The notes: generated by a model not told the origin, from the sequence alone. Shown: positions 33,745 to 42,882, counted from the stretch's first letter. The stretch is DNA of 64,000 nucleotides from Pandoraea thiooxydans (GCF_001931675.1 NZ_CP014839.1:1364001-1428000), one strand, 5' to 3'. Made by a program: numbers and translations.

Positions 33745-34172
33745 TGCAAGGTATCAATGTGGTGGGCCTGTATGTCGACGATCAGGACGAAGCGCTGGCG
33801 TTCTATGTCGAAAAACTCGGATTTCGCGTTCATACGGACGTGCGCAACGGCGACTATCGGTGGCTCACGGTCCAGCATCCGGAACAACCTCTGTTTCAAC
33901 TGGGCCTGTTCGCGCCCGGCCCGCCGGTTCACGATGACGCCACCGCGCTCACCTTGCGCGCGATGGTCGCCAAGGGGGCCATGCCGCCATTGGTGCTCGC
34001 GGTGTCGGACTGCCGCGCGAGCTACGCCCGCCTCAAGGCCCGCGGCGTGGAATTCACCCAGGAGCCGGTCGAGCGCTACGGCAGTGTCGACGCGGGTTTT
34101 CGCGATCCGGCCGGCAATGGCTGGAAAATGATTCAGATGCCGCCGGGCGCGGCCGAGGCGAACGCTTCCTAG
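33741..34172 (+). CDS. VOC-superfamily protein (glyoxalase/bleomycin-resistance fold)
   Basis: A 143-residue protein with two beta-alpha-beta-beta-beta modules (NVVGLYVDDQDEALAFYVEKLGFRVHTDVRNGDYRWLTV ... VEFTQEPVERYGSVDAGFRDPAGNGWKMIQ). The C-terminal glutamate common at the metal site is not obvious, so it may bind rather than convert its ligand. Starts at 33741 and 33744 are both ATG behind an excellent AAGGAGG. It is coupled to the AraC regulator. Similar small pairs handle antibiotics or reactive aldehydes, but the substrate here is unknown. Confidence 0.88.
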   Translation: MMQGINVVGLYVDDQDEALAFYVEKLGFRVHTDVRNGDYRWLTVQHPEQPLFQLGLFAPGPPVHDDATALTLRAMVAKGAMPPLVLAVSDCRASYARLKARGVEFTQEPVERYGSVDAGFRDPAGNGWKMIQMPPGAAEANAS

Positions 34173-34191
34173 GCGGTTTGATACGCGTTTC

Positions 34192-34719
34192 TCACCGCCA
34201 CAATGCCGCGCGCTTGTTTTGCACGGCCGCGATGATCCCTCGCAGGATGTCGATCGGCGGGGGCGGGCAACCGGGGATCGTGACGTCCACCGGCAGGAGA
34301 TTCGATAGCGGTCCGCAGACGGCGTAATTGCCGTGGAAGATGCCGCCAGTGCAGGCACAATCCCCCGCGGCGACCACCAGTTTGGGATGGGGCGTGGCTT
34401 CGTAGGCTCGCAACACGGCATCTCGCATGTTCAGCGTGAGCGGGCCGGTGACCAGCAGCATGTCGGCATGGCGGGGGCTGGCGACGAATTTGATGCCGAG
34501 TCCCTCGATGTTGTAGTACGGGTTGCTGAGCGCGTTGATTTCGAGCTCGCAGCCGTTGCAGGAGCCGGCATCGATTTCACGGATGCACAACGCGCGGCCG
34601 AGCACGTCGAGGATGTCCTGGTGAATGCGCTCGCCGTCGGCACGCCAGGCGTCTTCGCCGGCCGGTGCCGGTTCGGCGGGGGCACGGGTGCGGGCGATCT
34701 GTTTGAGGAGTTGCCACAT
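34192..34719 (-). CDS. hyfI: Ehr complex NuoB/HyfI-like Fe-S subunit
   Basis: A 175-residue homologue of the hydrogenase small subunit and NuoB. Cysteines of a single [4Fe-4S] cluster are visible: C54 and C57 (GSCNGCE), C121/C123 (GDCACTGG) and C151 (IPGCPPPP). The proximal cluster of this position passes electrons to or from the site formed with the large subunit. The start at 34719 overlaps the large-subunit stop (TAATG). It is last in the six-gene operon. No ferredoxin subunit (HyfH/NuoI) follows, so the electron donor is unknown. Confidence 0.9.
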   Translation of the reverse strand: MWQLLKQIARTRAPAEPAPAGEDAWRADGERIHQDILDVLGRALCIREIDAGSCNGCELEINALSNPYYNIEGLGIKFVASPRHADMLLVTGPLTLNMRDAVLRAYEATPHPKLVVAAGDCACTGGIFHGNYAVCGPLSNLLPVDVTIPGCPPPPIDILRGIIAAVQNKRAALWR

Positions 34720-36269
34720 TACAGGTCGTGTCCAGCGTAGTTGAGGTTGAACGATTTGTTGATCAGCGGGAAATCGGCAACGATGTTCCCGATGATCGCG
34801 TGCTCCAGCGCCGGCCAGCTTTGCCATGACGGATCGTGGCAATGGCAACTGGCGATGCGCCCGGCGGCGTCGGTCTGGAGCGCGACGAGCACGCCGCCGC
34901 GCCACCCTTCGATCCAGCCGATCCCGCAAGAGGCGGCTCCGTGGTGAGCGGCCGGCAGATGGATTTCGCCGGCCGGCAGGGCGTCGGTCAGTGCGCGGAT
35001 CAATCGCAGGGATTCGTAAATTTCGTTAAAGCGCACCGCGACCCGGCCAGCCACATCGCCCCGCGTATCGCCGACGGCGCGCGCCGGCACCTGGCGATAG
35101 GGGGCATGGGGGTAATCGACACGCACATCCATGGCACGGCCGCTGGCGCGCCCGACGAGTCCGTACACGCTGAAATGTTCGGCCACGTCCGCCGCGAGCC
35201 GGCCCGTGCCGGAGAGGCGGTCCTGCAATCCCGACTGTTCGTCGTAAATGCGCTGCATTGCGCGAACCTGCTGTTCGATCTGGCCGCATTGCTCGACGAT
35301 GGCCGAGACGACCGGCGGCGTGACGTCTTGCGCGAGGCCGCCCGGCACGATCCGGTCCATCAGGTAACGATGGCCGAATGCCTGGGCGTTCAAGCGCAAC
35401 CAATCTTCCTTCAGGCGGGAGAAGTGCGCCAGGCCATAGGCAAAGCCGGCATCGTTGCCGAGCGCGCCGAGGTCGCCGAGGTGGTTGGCCACGCGCTCGC
35501 GCTCGAGCAGGATGGCGCGCAGATGGTGCGCGCGTGGCGGCGCGCCGGTTCCCAGCGCCTGTTCGGCGGCCATGCAGAAAGCCCAGGAGAATGCCACCGT
35601 GGAATCTCCTGCGACGCGCCCGGCAAGGCGGTGTCCGCCGAGCAGCGGCATGTCCAGGAACTGGCGTTCGATACCACGGTGCGCATAGCCCAGGCGCTGT
35701 TCCAGGCGCAGGACTTTTTCGCCGACGACGGAGAAGCGGAAGTGTCCGGGCTCGATGGTCCCGGCGTGGATCGGACCGACCGCGATTTCGTGGACACCGT
35801 CGCCAAGCACCGGCACGAATGGATAGTCGTCGGGTCGCGGCAAGCCTGGCGTTGCCGTGACCGGGGCGCGCCGCAACGGATAATCGCCGGCGGGCAAGTG
35901 ACCATGATCGAGCCAAGGGCGGGTATCGGCGGCCCCCGACGCATGCAATCCGAGCAGATCGTGGAGCGCGCGTTGCATGCGCGTCGCGCAGGGAAAGAGG
36001 GCCGACAGATCGGGATAGCCGTCCTGCTCGCCAATGGGCAGTTGCAGCCATAGCAAACCGTCTTCCAGTGCGTAGGCCGCCGAGACCGCGAAGGTGTCCT
36101 CGCTTTCCTGGCCGCCCCACAGCGAGATCAGCCATGCGCCGTCCTGGCGTGCCATCCTGGCGAACTCGATCCAGGCACGGGCGTCGACGCGGGCCACGAT
36201 CGTTGCAGGACTGTCGCCGACGCTGGGCAAGCGATTCCGGTTGGGTAATGAAAGTTGTTCAAGGCGCAT
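34719..36269 (-). CDS. hyfG: Ehr complex large subunit (HyfG/NuoCD-like) without [NiFe] cysteines
   Basis: A 516-residue fusion of a NuoC-like N-domain (about 1-130) and a NuoD/hydrogenase-large-subunit domain (about 155-516). In [NiFe] hydrogenases two CxxC pairs bind the metal. Here the first site reads RVAGDSTVAFSWAFC, with A220 and S223 in place of Cys, and the second reads DPSWQSW, with S481 and S484. The R-G-I-E-R segment (198-202) before the first site is kept. All four ligands are gone, so this is not a hydrogenase; it fits the Ehr group between group-4 hydrogenases and complex I. Catalysis, if any, is unknown. Confidence 0.92.
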   Translation of the reverse strand: MRLEQLSLPNRNRLPSVGDSPATIVARVDARAWIEFARMARQDGAWLISLWGGQESEDTFAVSAAYALEDGLLWLQLPIGEQDGYPDLSALFPCATRMQRALHDLLGLHASGAADTRPWLDHGHLPAGDYPLRRAPVTATPGLPRPDDYPFVPVLGDGVHEIAVGPIHAGTIEPGHFRFSVVGEKVLRLEQRLGYAHRGIERQFLDMPLLGGHRLAGRVAGDSTVAFSWAFCMAAEQALGTGAPPRAHHLRAILLERERVANHLGDLGALGNDAGFAYGLAHFSRLKEDWLRLNAQAFGHRYLMDRIVPGGLAQDVTPPVVSAIVEQCGQIEQQVRAMQRIYDEQSGLQDRLSGTGRLAADVAEHFSVYGLVGRASGRAMDVRVDYPHAPYRQVPARAVGDTRGDVAGRVAVRFNEIYESLRLIRALTDALPAGEIHLPAAHHGAASCGIGWIEGWRGGVLVALQTDAAGRIASCHCHDPSWQSWPALEHAIIGNIVADFPLINKSFNLNYAGHDL

Positions 36270-36272
36270 GCG

Positions 36273-37736
36273 TTACCCCGAAATCATGGCGGCGGCTTGC
36301 CGGTACCATGTCGCCAGATGCGGCGGAATATATAGCCCGAGCATGAGGGCGAGGCCCAGATGGATGAATACGGGCAGCAAGGCCGGCGAGTGTTCAAGGA
36401 CCTTGGCCGTCGGCTCGCCGAACACCATGCGGCGCACGCGCGAGAAGGCCGTGGTGAATGCCACGGCCAGCGTGATCAGCAGGATGGGCGCCGCCCACGG
36501 CAGTTTGCTCATGGTGGTGGTGACGATCAGGAACTCGCTGGCGAAGACGCCAAAAGGCGGCATCCCCAGGATCGCCAGCGAGCCCAGCATCATGCCCCAT
36601 CCCACCGTGGGGCTCACGCGCAGCACGCCGCGAATGTCGTCGATGACCTGGGTGCCGGTTTTTTGCGTGGCGTGGCCGACGGAAAAAAAGATCGAGGATT
36701 TGACCAGGGAGTGCACCGTCATGTGCAGCAGCCCGGCAAAGGTCGCGACCGGGCCACCCAGGCCAAAGGCGAAGGTCATCATCCCCATGTGTTCGATCGA
36801 CGAATACGAAAACAGCCGCTTGACATCCTTCTGGCGGAAGAGCGAGAACGTCGCCACCACGACCGAGAGCAGTCCGAAGCCGACCAGCAAATGGCCCGGC
36901 AAGCCGTTGTGGAGGGCGCCGTCGGCCAGGACCTTGCAGCGCAGCACCGCGTAGAGCGCGACGTTCAGCAGCAAGCCGGAGAGCACGGCGGAAATGGGCG
37001 TGGGACCCTCGGCGTGAGCATCGGGCAGCCAGTTGTGCATCGGCACCAGGCCGACCTTGGTGCCGTAGCCGACCAGCAGGAAGACGAACGCCAGCGACAT
37101 GATGGTGGGGTCGAGATGCCCTTTGACGGCGTTCAGGCTGGTCCAGAGCAAAGCGTCGCCCGCGCCGCCGAGCTGGCGGTTGGCCGCGAGGTAGAGGAGC
37201 ACCGTGCCGAACAGCGCCTGGGCAATGCCAACGCCGCAAAGAATGAAGTACTTCCACGCGGCTTCGAGGCTCGCCGCGGTGCGATAGACGCTGACCAGCA
37301 GCACGGTGGTGAGCGTGGCGGCTTCCATCGCGACCCACAGAATCCCCATGTTGTTGGTCAGCAGCGCGAGCAGCATGGCAAAGATGAAGAGCTGGTACAT
37401 GCTGTGATAGAGCCGCATGCGTGCGCCGGTCATCTTGCCTCGATCGCATTCGATTCGCATGTATGGCCGCGAAAACACCGCGGTGGTCCAGCCGACGAAG
37501 GCGGTCAAGGCGACCAGGAATACGTTGAAGGGGTCGACGAAGAAGAGCTGATCGAGCAGGACCGCTGGCCCGCGCGAGACGATTTTCCCGGCCAGCAGCA
37601 TGGTGGCCGCGAAGGTCAGGAAGCTGAATCCGATGTTGAGCGCGGGGGCGGCGCGATGCTGCCCCACCCACGCCAGGCAACCACCGCCCAGCAGCGGAAT
37701 CGCCAGAATCAGGAGCAGCGTATGGGCGTCAGTCAT
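36273..37736 (-). CDS. hyfF: Ehr complex antiporter-like subunit (HyfF/NuoN-like)
   Basis: A 487-residue membrane subunit with about 14 helices and the proton-antiporter (NuoM/N, MrpD) core. TM5-TM8 hallmarks include WVAMEAATLTTVLLVSVYR and VGYGTKVGLVPMHNWLPDAHAEGPTPISAVLSGLLLNVALYAVLR, with the conserved helix-7 lysine and helix-5 glutamate. It is expected to translocate H+ or Na+ across the inner membrane. The start at 37736 overlaps the HyfE-like stop by 8 bp; the next gene follows after 3 bp. Confidence 0.92.
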   Translation of the reverse strand: MTDAHTLLLILAIPLLGGGCLAWVGQHRAAPALNIGFSFLTFAATMLLAGKIVSRGPAVLLDQLFFVDPFNVFLVALTAFVGWTTAVFSRPYMRIECDRGKMTGARMRLYHSMYQLFIFAMLLALLTNNMGILWVAMEAATLTTVLLVSVYRTAASLEAAWKYFILCGVGIAQALFGTVLLYLAANRQLGGAGDALLWTSLNAVKGHLDPTIMSLAFVFLLVGYGTKVGLVPMHNWLPDAHAEGPTPISAVLSGLLLNVALYAVLRCKVLADGALHNGLPGHLLVGFGLLSVVVATFSLFRQKDVKRLFSYSSIEHMGMMTFAFGLGGPVATFAGLLHMTVHSLVKSSIFFSVGHATQKTGTQVIDDIRGVLRVSPTVGWGMMLGSLAILGMPPFGVFASEFLIVTTTMSKLPWAAPILLITLAVAFTTAFSRVRRMVFGEPTAKVLEHSPALLPVFIHLGLALMLGLYIPPHLATWYRQAAAMISG

Positions 37737-38388
37737 CTTTGAGCTTTTCGAGGTGATGAATGTCCAGGCTGTCGAACTGCTCGCGAATCTGGAACATGAA
37801 TACGCCAAGGATCACCAGGCCGACCAGCACGTCCAGCCCGATGCCCAGTTCGACGATCATCGGCATGCCGTTGGTGGCGGCGGTCGCGGCGAAGAACAGT
37901 GCGTTCTCCATCGACAAAAAGCCGATCACCTGGGGAATGGCCTTGGCGCGCGTGATCATCATCATGAAGGACAGCAGCACGCAAGCCAGTGCGATGCCCA
38001 GCGTGCCGCGCGCGACCGAGGTGGCAAGCTGGCTGACCGGGGAGGCGACATTGAAGGCGACGATGACGAGCACGATGCCGACCAGGAGTGTCGCGGGGAT
38101 ATTCAAGAGCGGTTCGACGTCGGCCTTTACGTTGAGCCGTTGCACCAGTTTGTAGAGAATCCAGGGCAGCAGCGCCACTTTGAGCACGAGCGTGAGCGCG
38201 GCCGACACGTAGAGGTGGGTATCGGCGGTGGCGAGCGCCAGGACAAGGTTGGCCAGGACGAGCATGACGCCTTGCAGCGTGTAGAGATGGATCAGTGCCA
38301 GAAGGCGGCGCTGGCTGAGCATCGCGAACGACAGCAACAACAGAATGGCTGCCAGGAAATTGATGATCTGCGTGGCAAAGCCGTGCAT
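37729..38388 (-). CDS. hyfE: Ehr complex HyfE-like membrane subunit
   Basis: A 219-residue membrane protein with about six helices, related to HyfE and to NuoK/MrpC-like subunits (MHGFATQIINFLAAILLLLSFAMLSQRRLLALIHLYTLQGVMLVLANLVLALATADTHLYVSAALTLVLKVALLPWILYKLVQRLNV). It probably links the antiporter-like subunits in the membrane arm. It abuts the HyfC-like gene with no gap and overlaps the HyfF-like gene, showing tight co-translation. Confidence 0.88.
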   Translation of the reverse strand: MHGFATQIINFLAAILLLLSFAMLSQRRLLALIHLYTLQGVMLVLANLVLALATADTHLYVSAALTLVLKVALLPWILYKLVQRLNVKADVEPLLNIPATLLVGIVLVIVAFNVASPVSQLATSVARGTLGIALACVLLSFMMMITRAKAIPQVIGFLSMENALFFAATAATNGMPMIVELGIGLDVLVGLVILGVFMFQIREQFDSLDIHHLEKLKDD

Positions 38389-39342
38389 CTATGCCCCCAG
38401 CAGGAAATGGACCAGCATGCCGATGACGGCCAGCAGGAACGCCATCGACAGGAATTCGGGGACGCGGAAAAGACGCATCTTGGCGTTGGTGGATTCGACC
38501 AGTGCCAGTGCGGCGCCGCCGACGGCAAGCTTGAGAACCAACAGTGGCAGCGCCAGCAGCAGCGCCATCAGGTTGCCCGCCTCGGCGATGCCCCACGGCA
38601 CGAACAGGGCAAGGCCAATGCAGGAATAAGCGAATAATTTAAGGCTGGCGGCCCATTCCATGAGCGCCAGGTGCCGGCCCGAATACTCGAGGATGAGCGC
38701 CTCGTGGATCATCGTCAGTTCGAGGTGCGTGTTCGGGTTGTCGACCGGCAGCCGCGCGTTCTCCGCCAGCGACACCATCGTAAAGGCGATGCCGGCGAAG
38801 GCCAGGCTGGGATAGATCGCCAGGTCGCGGTGGCTGAGCGTGCCGGCGATGCTGGTCAGCAGGGTCGATTGCGTGAGCAGCGAGGCCGAGAACAGCACCA
38901 TCAGCAAGGCCGGCTCGGCCAGGAACCCGACCAGCATTTCCCGCCGTGCGCCGAGCGTGCCGAAGGCCGTGCCGATGTCCATCGCGGCCAGGGAAATCGT
39001 GACGCGCGCCAGCGCGAACAAGCCCACCAGCGCAATCGCGTCGGCCGCCGGCGACAGCGGCAGGTCAGTCGACAGGGTCGGCACGATCGCGCACGCCAGC
39101 GTCATGCAGGCCCACACGACGTAAGGTGCGCCGCGAAACACCGGCGTCGCGTGCTCGGCCACGACCGACTCCTTGTTGAACAGCTTGTGAAGCATCCGAT
39201 AGGGTTGCCAGAGGCTCGGCGGCCGACGGTTTTGCAGCCAGGCGCGGCATATGTTGACCCATCCGGTGAGCAGTGGCGCGGCCGCCAGCGCGAGCAGGAT
39301 TTCGAGTCCTTGCGAGAAAATCCCGGAGAGTGTGGGCATCAT
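38389..39342 (-). CDS. hyfC: Ehr complex HyfC/NuoH-like subunit
   Basis: A 317-residue membrane protein of the NuoH/HycD family with about eight helices. The conserved acidic loop after helix 5 (AENARLPVDNPNTHLELTMIHEALILEYSGRHLALMEWAASLKLF) matches the family's E-x-x-R-x-P-x-D-x-P signature, which connects the peripheral redox arm to ion channels. Its start overlaps the HyfB-like stop (ATGA). Confidence 0.92.
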   Translation of the reverse strand: MMPTLSGIFSQGLEILLALAAAPLLTGWVNICRAWLQNRRPPSLWQPYRMLHKLFNKESVVAEHATPVFRGAPYVVWACMTLACAIVPTLSTDLPLSPAADAIALVGLFALARVTISLAAMDIGTAFGTLGARREMLVGFLAEPALLMVLFSASLLTQSTLLTSIAGTLSHRDLAIYPSLAFAGIAFTMVSLAENARLPVDNPNTHLELTMIHEALILEYSGRHLALMEWAASLKLFAYSCIGLALFVPWGIAEAGNLMALLLALPLLVLKLAVGGAALALVESTNAKMRLFRVPEFLSMAFLLAVIGMLVHFLLGA

Positions 39343-41345
39343 CTGACCACCATCAGCAAGGCGATGAGCACAAGAAAGCTGTGCAGCAGATAGATGGAAA
39401 TGCGGCCGGTCTGGAGGACGCCGACCAGCGCCGCGATGCCCTTGACGGCAAACACCACCGGCTCGTAAATCCAGCGCCAGGTGCGATCCACGGCGGTGAC
39501 GCTATACGCGGGTTCGGTGTCGAACGGGGAGGGCAGATGCCGTTCGATCTTGAAAAACGGCGTGAAAATCTCGCGAATCGGCTGGCCGAATCCTTCGGCG
39601 GTGTCCTGCATCCGGGCATTGCTGGACGGATATCCGCAACCCCATGGCGCCGCGCGCCGCGTGCGGCCACGATAGAGGCGGCGCACGAGCAGCCAGGCGA
39701 GCGCGCAGCAGGCACAGAAGAACAGGAGAAAGACCACCGGCATATAGCTGGCGCGGCTGACGCTGGTGGGCGCCAACAGCAGCCAGCCGTGGCTTGCTAC
39801 TGTCGCTCCGATGCCGGCGCCCACCAGAATCTGGGTCACACGATCGAGCACGCTTACGAACTGCACGGGCAGCAAGCCCAGCAGTATGCAGAGGGCTGCC
39901 AGCCACATGAACCCGGCGCGTTCCCACCGGTTTGCGTCTCGTGCGTCGCGCAATTTGGTTTCGCGCGGTTGCCCCAGAAAGATGATGCCGAAGAACTTGA
40001 CCATGGTGTAGCCGGCAAGCGCGGCGACCAGCGCGATGAGCGCAGCCACCAGTGGCACGGCCATATTCAGGAACGGGTTGGGCAACCCCGGGGTGAAGAG
40101 AAAGCTCTGCAACAGCAGCCATTCGGAGACGAACCCGCCAAGCGGCGGCAAGCCCGCGCTGGCCAGCACGCCGACCAGTACCAGCCATGCCGTCCAGGGC
40201 ATGAAGCGAATCAGTCCGCCGAGGCGCCCAAGATTGCGCTCCCCGGTTGCGTGCAGCACGGAGCCGGTACCCAGGAACAGCAGGGTCTTGAACGTAGCGT
40301 GGCTGGCGATCTGATAGAGCAGCGCGGTCAACGACAGGGCTGCCAGCATATTCATGCCGTAGGCGCGAAACAGGATCGCCAGTCCCATGCTGACGAACAT
40401 CAGGCCGATATTGTCAATCGACGAATAGGCGAGCAGCCGTTTCATGTCCGTCTGGATCGTGCTGAATACCACGCCGAACAGTGCGGTGAAGAGCCCGAGC
40501 GCGAGCACGAGCGCTCCCCACCACCACACCTGGATGTGCAGCAGGTCGAACACGATACGCAGCACACCATACAGGCCGGTCTTCAGCACGAATCCGCTGA
40601 GTAGCGCGGACACAGGCGAGGGCGCCGCGGGGTGGGCCTCAGGCAGCCATACGTGCAGCGGGAAAATGCCTGATTTCGTGCCGAAACCGAATAAAGCCAG
40701 CAAGAATGCCGTCGACGACCAAAATACGCTCAGATGCTGAAGGCGCATGTTGGCAAAGGTGTAGTCACCGGTATTGGACTGCAGCAAGCCGAAGCACAGC
40801 AGCAGCGCCAGCGCGCCGACGTGGGAGATCACAAAATAGAGACTGGCTGCGCGCCGAATCTCGGCAATGCGATGGTTGGTCATGACCAGAAAGACGGCGG
40901 ACACCGTCATGGTTTCCCAAGCCACCATGAAGCAATAGGCGTCGTCGGCCAGCAACAGCAGGACCATACTCGCCAGGCACACGTGGTATTCGAAACATAG
41001 CAGGCCGGGCGGGGTGCCCTCGCCCTTGCGGAAGTATCCGGCGGAGAAAGCGCTGATGCCGGTGCTGGCCACCCCGAGAACGAAGAGAAAGTATGCCGAT
41101 AAGCCGTCGAGCCGCAGATGGAAGGGCAACTCCGGCAACCCGAGCGGGAGAATGAGTTCCTGGGGCCCGGAAAAGACGCTGACGAGGCTCAAACCGCACA
41201 GCAGCAGACCCAGGGCCGCTCCGACCGGAAACAATCCGTGCGCCACCGCGCGGGTGCGGCGCAGGTTCAGCAGCCCGAGTGCGCCGACCGCCAGCCAGCC
41301 GACCGCCACCAGCAGTACGTCATGGATGACCTGTAAATGCTCCAT
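39339..41345 (-). CDS. hyfB: Ehr complex antiporter-like subunit (HyfB/NuoL-like)
   Basis: A 668-residue membrane subunit with about 16 helices, the largest of the complex. The antiporter core shows LMVAWETM-type helix 5 (FMVAWETMTVSAVFLVMTNHR) and FGFGTKSGIFPLHVWLPEAHPAAPSPVSALLSGFVLKTGLYGVLR, keeping the charged residues needed for ion pumping. The C-terminal extension (RIS-rich last helix) resembles NuoL's lateral helix only weakly. It is the first gene of the operon; the upstream region carries a 19-bp palindrome (41421-41439). Confidence 0.92.
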   Translation of the reverse strand: MEHLQVIHDVLLVAVGWLAVGALGLLNLRRTRAVAHGLFPVGAALGLLLCGLSLVSVFSGPQELILPLGLPELPFHLRLDGLSAYFLFVLGVASTGISAFSAGYFRKGEGTPPGLLCFEYHVCLASMVLLLLADDAYCFMVAWETMTVSAVFLVMTNHRIAEIRRAASLYFVISHVGALALLLCFGLLQSNTGDYTFANMRLQHLSVFWSSTAFLLALFGFGTKSGIFPLHVWLPEAHPAAPSPVSALLSGFVLKTGLYGVLRIVFDLLHIQVWWWGALVLALGLFTALFGVVFSTIQTDMKRLLAYSSIDNIGLMFVSMGLAILFRAYGMNMLAALSLTALLYQIASHATFKTLLFLGTGSVLHATGERNLGRLGGLIRFMPWTAWLVLVGVLASAGLPPLGGFVSEWLLLQSFLFTPGLPNPFLNMAVPLVAALIALVAALAGYTMVKFFGIIFLGQPRETKLRDARDANRWERAGFMWLAALCILLGLLPVQFVSVLDRVTQILVGAGIGATVASHGWLLLAPTSVSRASYMPVVFLLFFCACCALAWLLVRRLYRGRTRRAAPWGCGYPSSNARMQDTAEGFGQPIREIFTPFFKIERHLPSPFDTEPAYSVTAVDRTWRWIYEPVVFAVKGIAALVGVLQTGRISIYLLHSFLVLIALLMVVR

Positions 41346-41420
41346 CGGTGTCGTGTTCCGTGTCGCCGGAAAGTCGGCCTTTTCCCATTCCCGCAGAGGG
41401 TTTCATTAGGTTACCACTAA

Positions 41421-41439
41421 ATGATAACAACGTTATCAT
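41421..41439. promoter_or_regulatory. 19-bp palindrome between the Ehr operon and RHH gene
   Basis: ATGATAAC-AAC-GTTATCAT, a perfect dyad in the 219-bp divergent region. It lies 76 bp from the HyfB-like start and 126 bp from the RHH start. It looks like a dimeric regulator's operator. The adjacent RHH protein is one candidate binder. Confidence 0.65.
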
Positions 41440-41564
41440 ATTCGGGATTTGGCGAATCGATGCCGCATCGGGCGTGCAGCCTATCGCTGAGCGGTGTGTC
41501 AATGAAGACGCAGCGTTTGCCGTGTATTACAATTCGATTAACATATCGGAACCCGCCGCTCATC

Positions 41565-41762
41565 ATGGAAACCAAAAGTGCCCGACTGACGATTTTGATC
41601 GATCCGGTCAAGAAGGAAGCGTTCGAGAAGCTCTGCGCGGCGCTCGACCTTACGCCCTCGCAGGTGGTGCGCCAGCTGATTCGCGAGTACCTGGAGCAGC
41701 ATGGCGTGAGCTACAAAACCAAGAGTCCGATTGCCACGCGTGCACGGCGCAAAGCCGTATAA
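41565..41762 (+). CDS. Small ribbon-helix-helix (CopG-like) protein
   Basis: A 65-residue protein, METKSARLTILIDPVKKEAFEKLCAALDLTPSQVVRQLIREYLEQHGV, followed by a basic tail. The strand (ARLTILID) and two helices match the MetJ/Arc RHH fold, which binds DNA as a dimer. Longer in-frame starts exist to 41421 but they would overlap the palindrome and lack family similarity. No toxin gene lies beside it, so it is not an obvious antitoxin. Its position divergent from the Ehr operon makes it a candidate regulator of that operon. Confidence 0.8.
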   Translation: METKSARLTILIDPVKKEAFEKLCAALDLTPSQVVRQLIREYLEQHGVSYKTKSPIATRARRKAV

Positions 41763-42027
41763 GGCAACGAGGGTACCGGCGCGCGCGGGCGGTAACTGCG
41801 GTTTGCGCTGCTCGCGTCCCTGCCATTGCGTAATTGGGCTCCCATTCGCGCGGTAACCAGCATTACCCCGTATAATCGCGCATGACCTTTTCCCTCTCCA
41901 GGACGCCAAGCCCACGAGTGGCAGCGTGCGTGCAATTCATCGGTGCGACGAGCGTGCGCGCCGCGACCTGCCCGGCCAACTTCTCCCGTTATGCGTGCAT
42001 GTTCGAGCGCCGACAGCTGGCGCTCGC

Positions 42028-42882
42028 ATGAAAATACCCGCGCGACTCGTCCCCCTGCTCAGCGAAGGGCTCATCGACCAGGTCATCAGCCAGTTGATGA
42101 GCGGCAAGGAAGCCACCGTCTACGTGGTGCGCAGCGGCGACTCGCTGCGCTGCGCGAAGGTCTACAAAGACGCCAAGCATCGCAGTTTCCGGCAAGCCGC
42201 GTCGTATCGCGACGGCCGCAAGGTCAGGAACAGCCGGCAGGCGCGGGCGATGGAAAAAGGCACGCGCTACGGCCGCCAGATGCAGGAGGAAGTGTGGCAG
42301 AACGCCGAAGTCGACGCGCTGTTCAGGCTGGCCGCAGCGGGCGTACGTGTGCCTGAGCCGTATATCTGCACCGACGGCGTGCTGCTCATGGAACTGGTGG
42401 TCGACGAATCGGGCCATGTCGCGCCACGCCTGAACGACGTGGCGCTCGGCGAGGCGCGCGCGCTCCAGTTGCACATGCAATTGCTCAAGCAGGTCGTGCG
42501 CATGCTTTGCGCCGGCGTGATTCATGGCGACCTGTCCGAATACAACATCCTGCTTGCCGCCGATGGGCCGGTGATCATCGACCTGCCTCAGGCCGTCGAT
42601 GCGGCGGGTAATAACGAAGCCGCGGCGATGCTCAAGCGCGACGTCGACAATCTGGCTGCCTACTTCGGGCGCTTCGCGCCGCACCTGCTCGATACGGATT
42701 ACGGCACCGAGATATGGAAGCTTTTCGAAGCGGGCCGGCTCGATATCGACGTCGAATTGACCGGCCGCATCGAACTCGACACCCGCCCTGTCGACCTCGA
42801 TGGCGTGCTGCAGGAAATCGAGGACATCCGCCTCGAAGAGGAGGCGCGAGTGCGGCGGCTGCAGGAGTTGAACGCGGGCTGA
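42028..42882 (+). CDS. RIO-type serine/threonine kinase
   Basis: A 284-residue RIO1-like kinase. The P-loop region is SGKEATVYVVRSGDSLRCAKVYK, with the catalytic loop IHGDLSEYNIL and the metal-binding IIDLPQAVD (IDxPQ), hallmarks of RIO kinases. Homologues in Pseudomonas and Burkholderia are stress-linked orphan kinases. The start ATG overlaps the stop of a 10-codon reading frame (41999-42031, ATGA) that could be a leader; no strong ribosome site precedes the kinase itself. The C-terminus is an acidic, charged helix. Confidence 0.9.
   Translation: MKIPARLVPLLSEGLIDQVISQLMSGKEATVYVVRSGDSLRCAKVYKDAKHRSFRQAASYRDGRKVRNSRQARAMEKGTRYGRQMQEEVWQNAEVDALFRLAAAGVRVPEPYICTDGVLLMELVVDESGHVAPRLNDVALGEARALQLHMQLLKQVVRMLCAGVIHGDLSEYNILLAADGPVIIDLPQAVDAAGNNEAAAMLKRDVDNLAAYFGRFAPHLLDTDYGTEIWKLFEAGRLDIDVELTGRIELDTRPVDLDGVLQEIEDIRLEEEARVRRLQELNAG

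Noticed and set aside
34719-36269. [NiFe] hydrogenase or formate hydrogenlyase large subunit
   Set aside because: All four metal-ligating cysteines are replaced and no maturation or formate dehydrogenase genes are present, so a hydrogenase call is not justified.
41565-41762. Antitoxin of a toxin-antitoxin pair
   Set aside because: No toxin-like gene is adjacent on either side; kept as an orphan RHH protein.
41999-42031. Ten-codon leader frame overlapping the RIO kinase start (ATGA)
   Set aside because: No ribosome site and no informative codons; could be chance.
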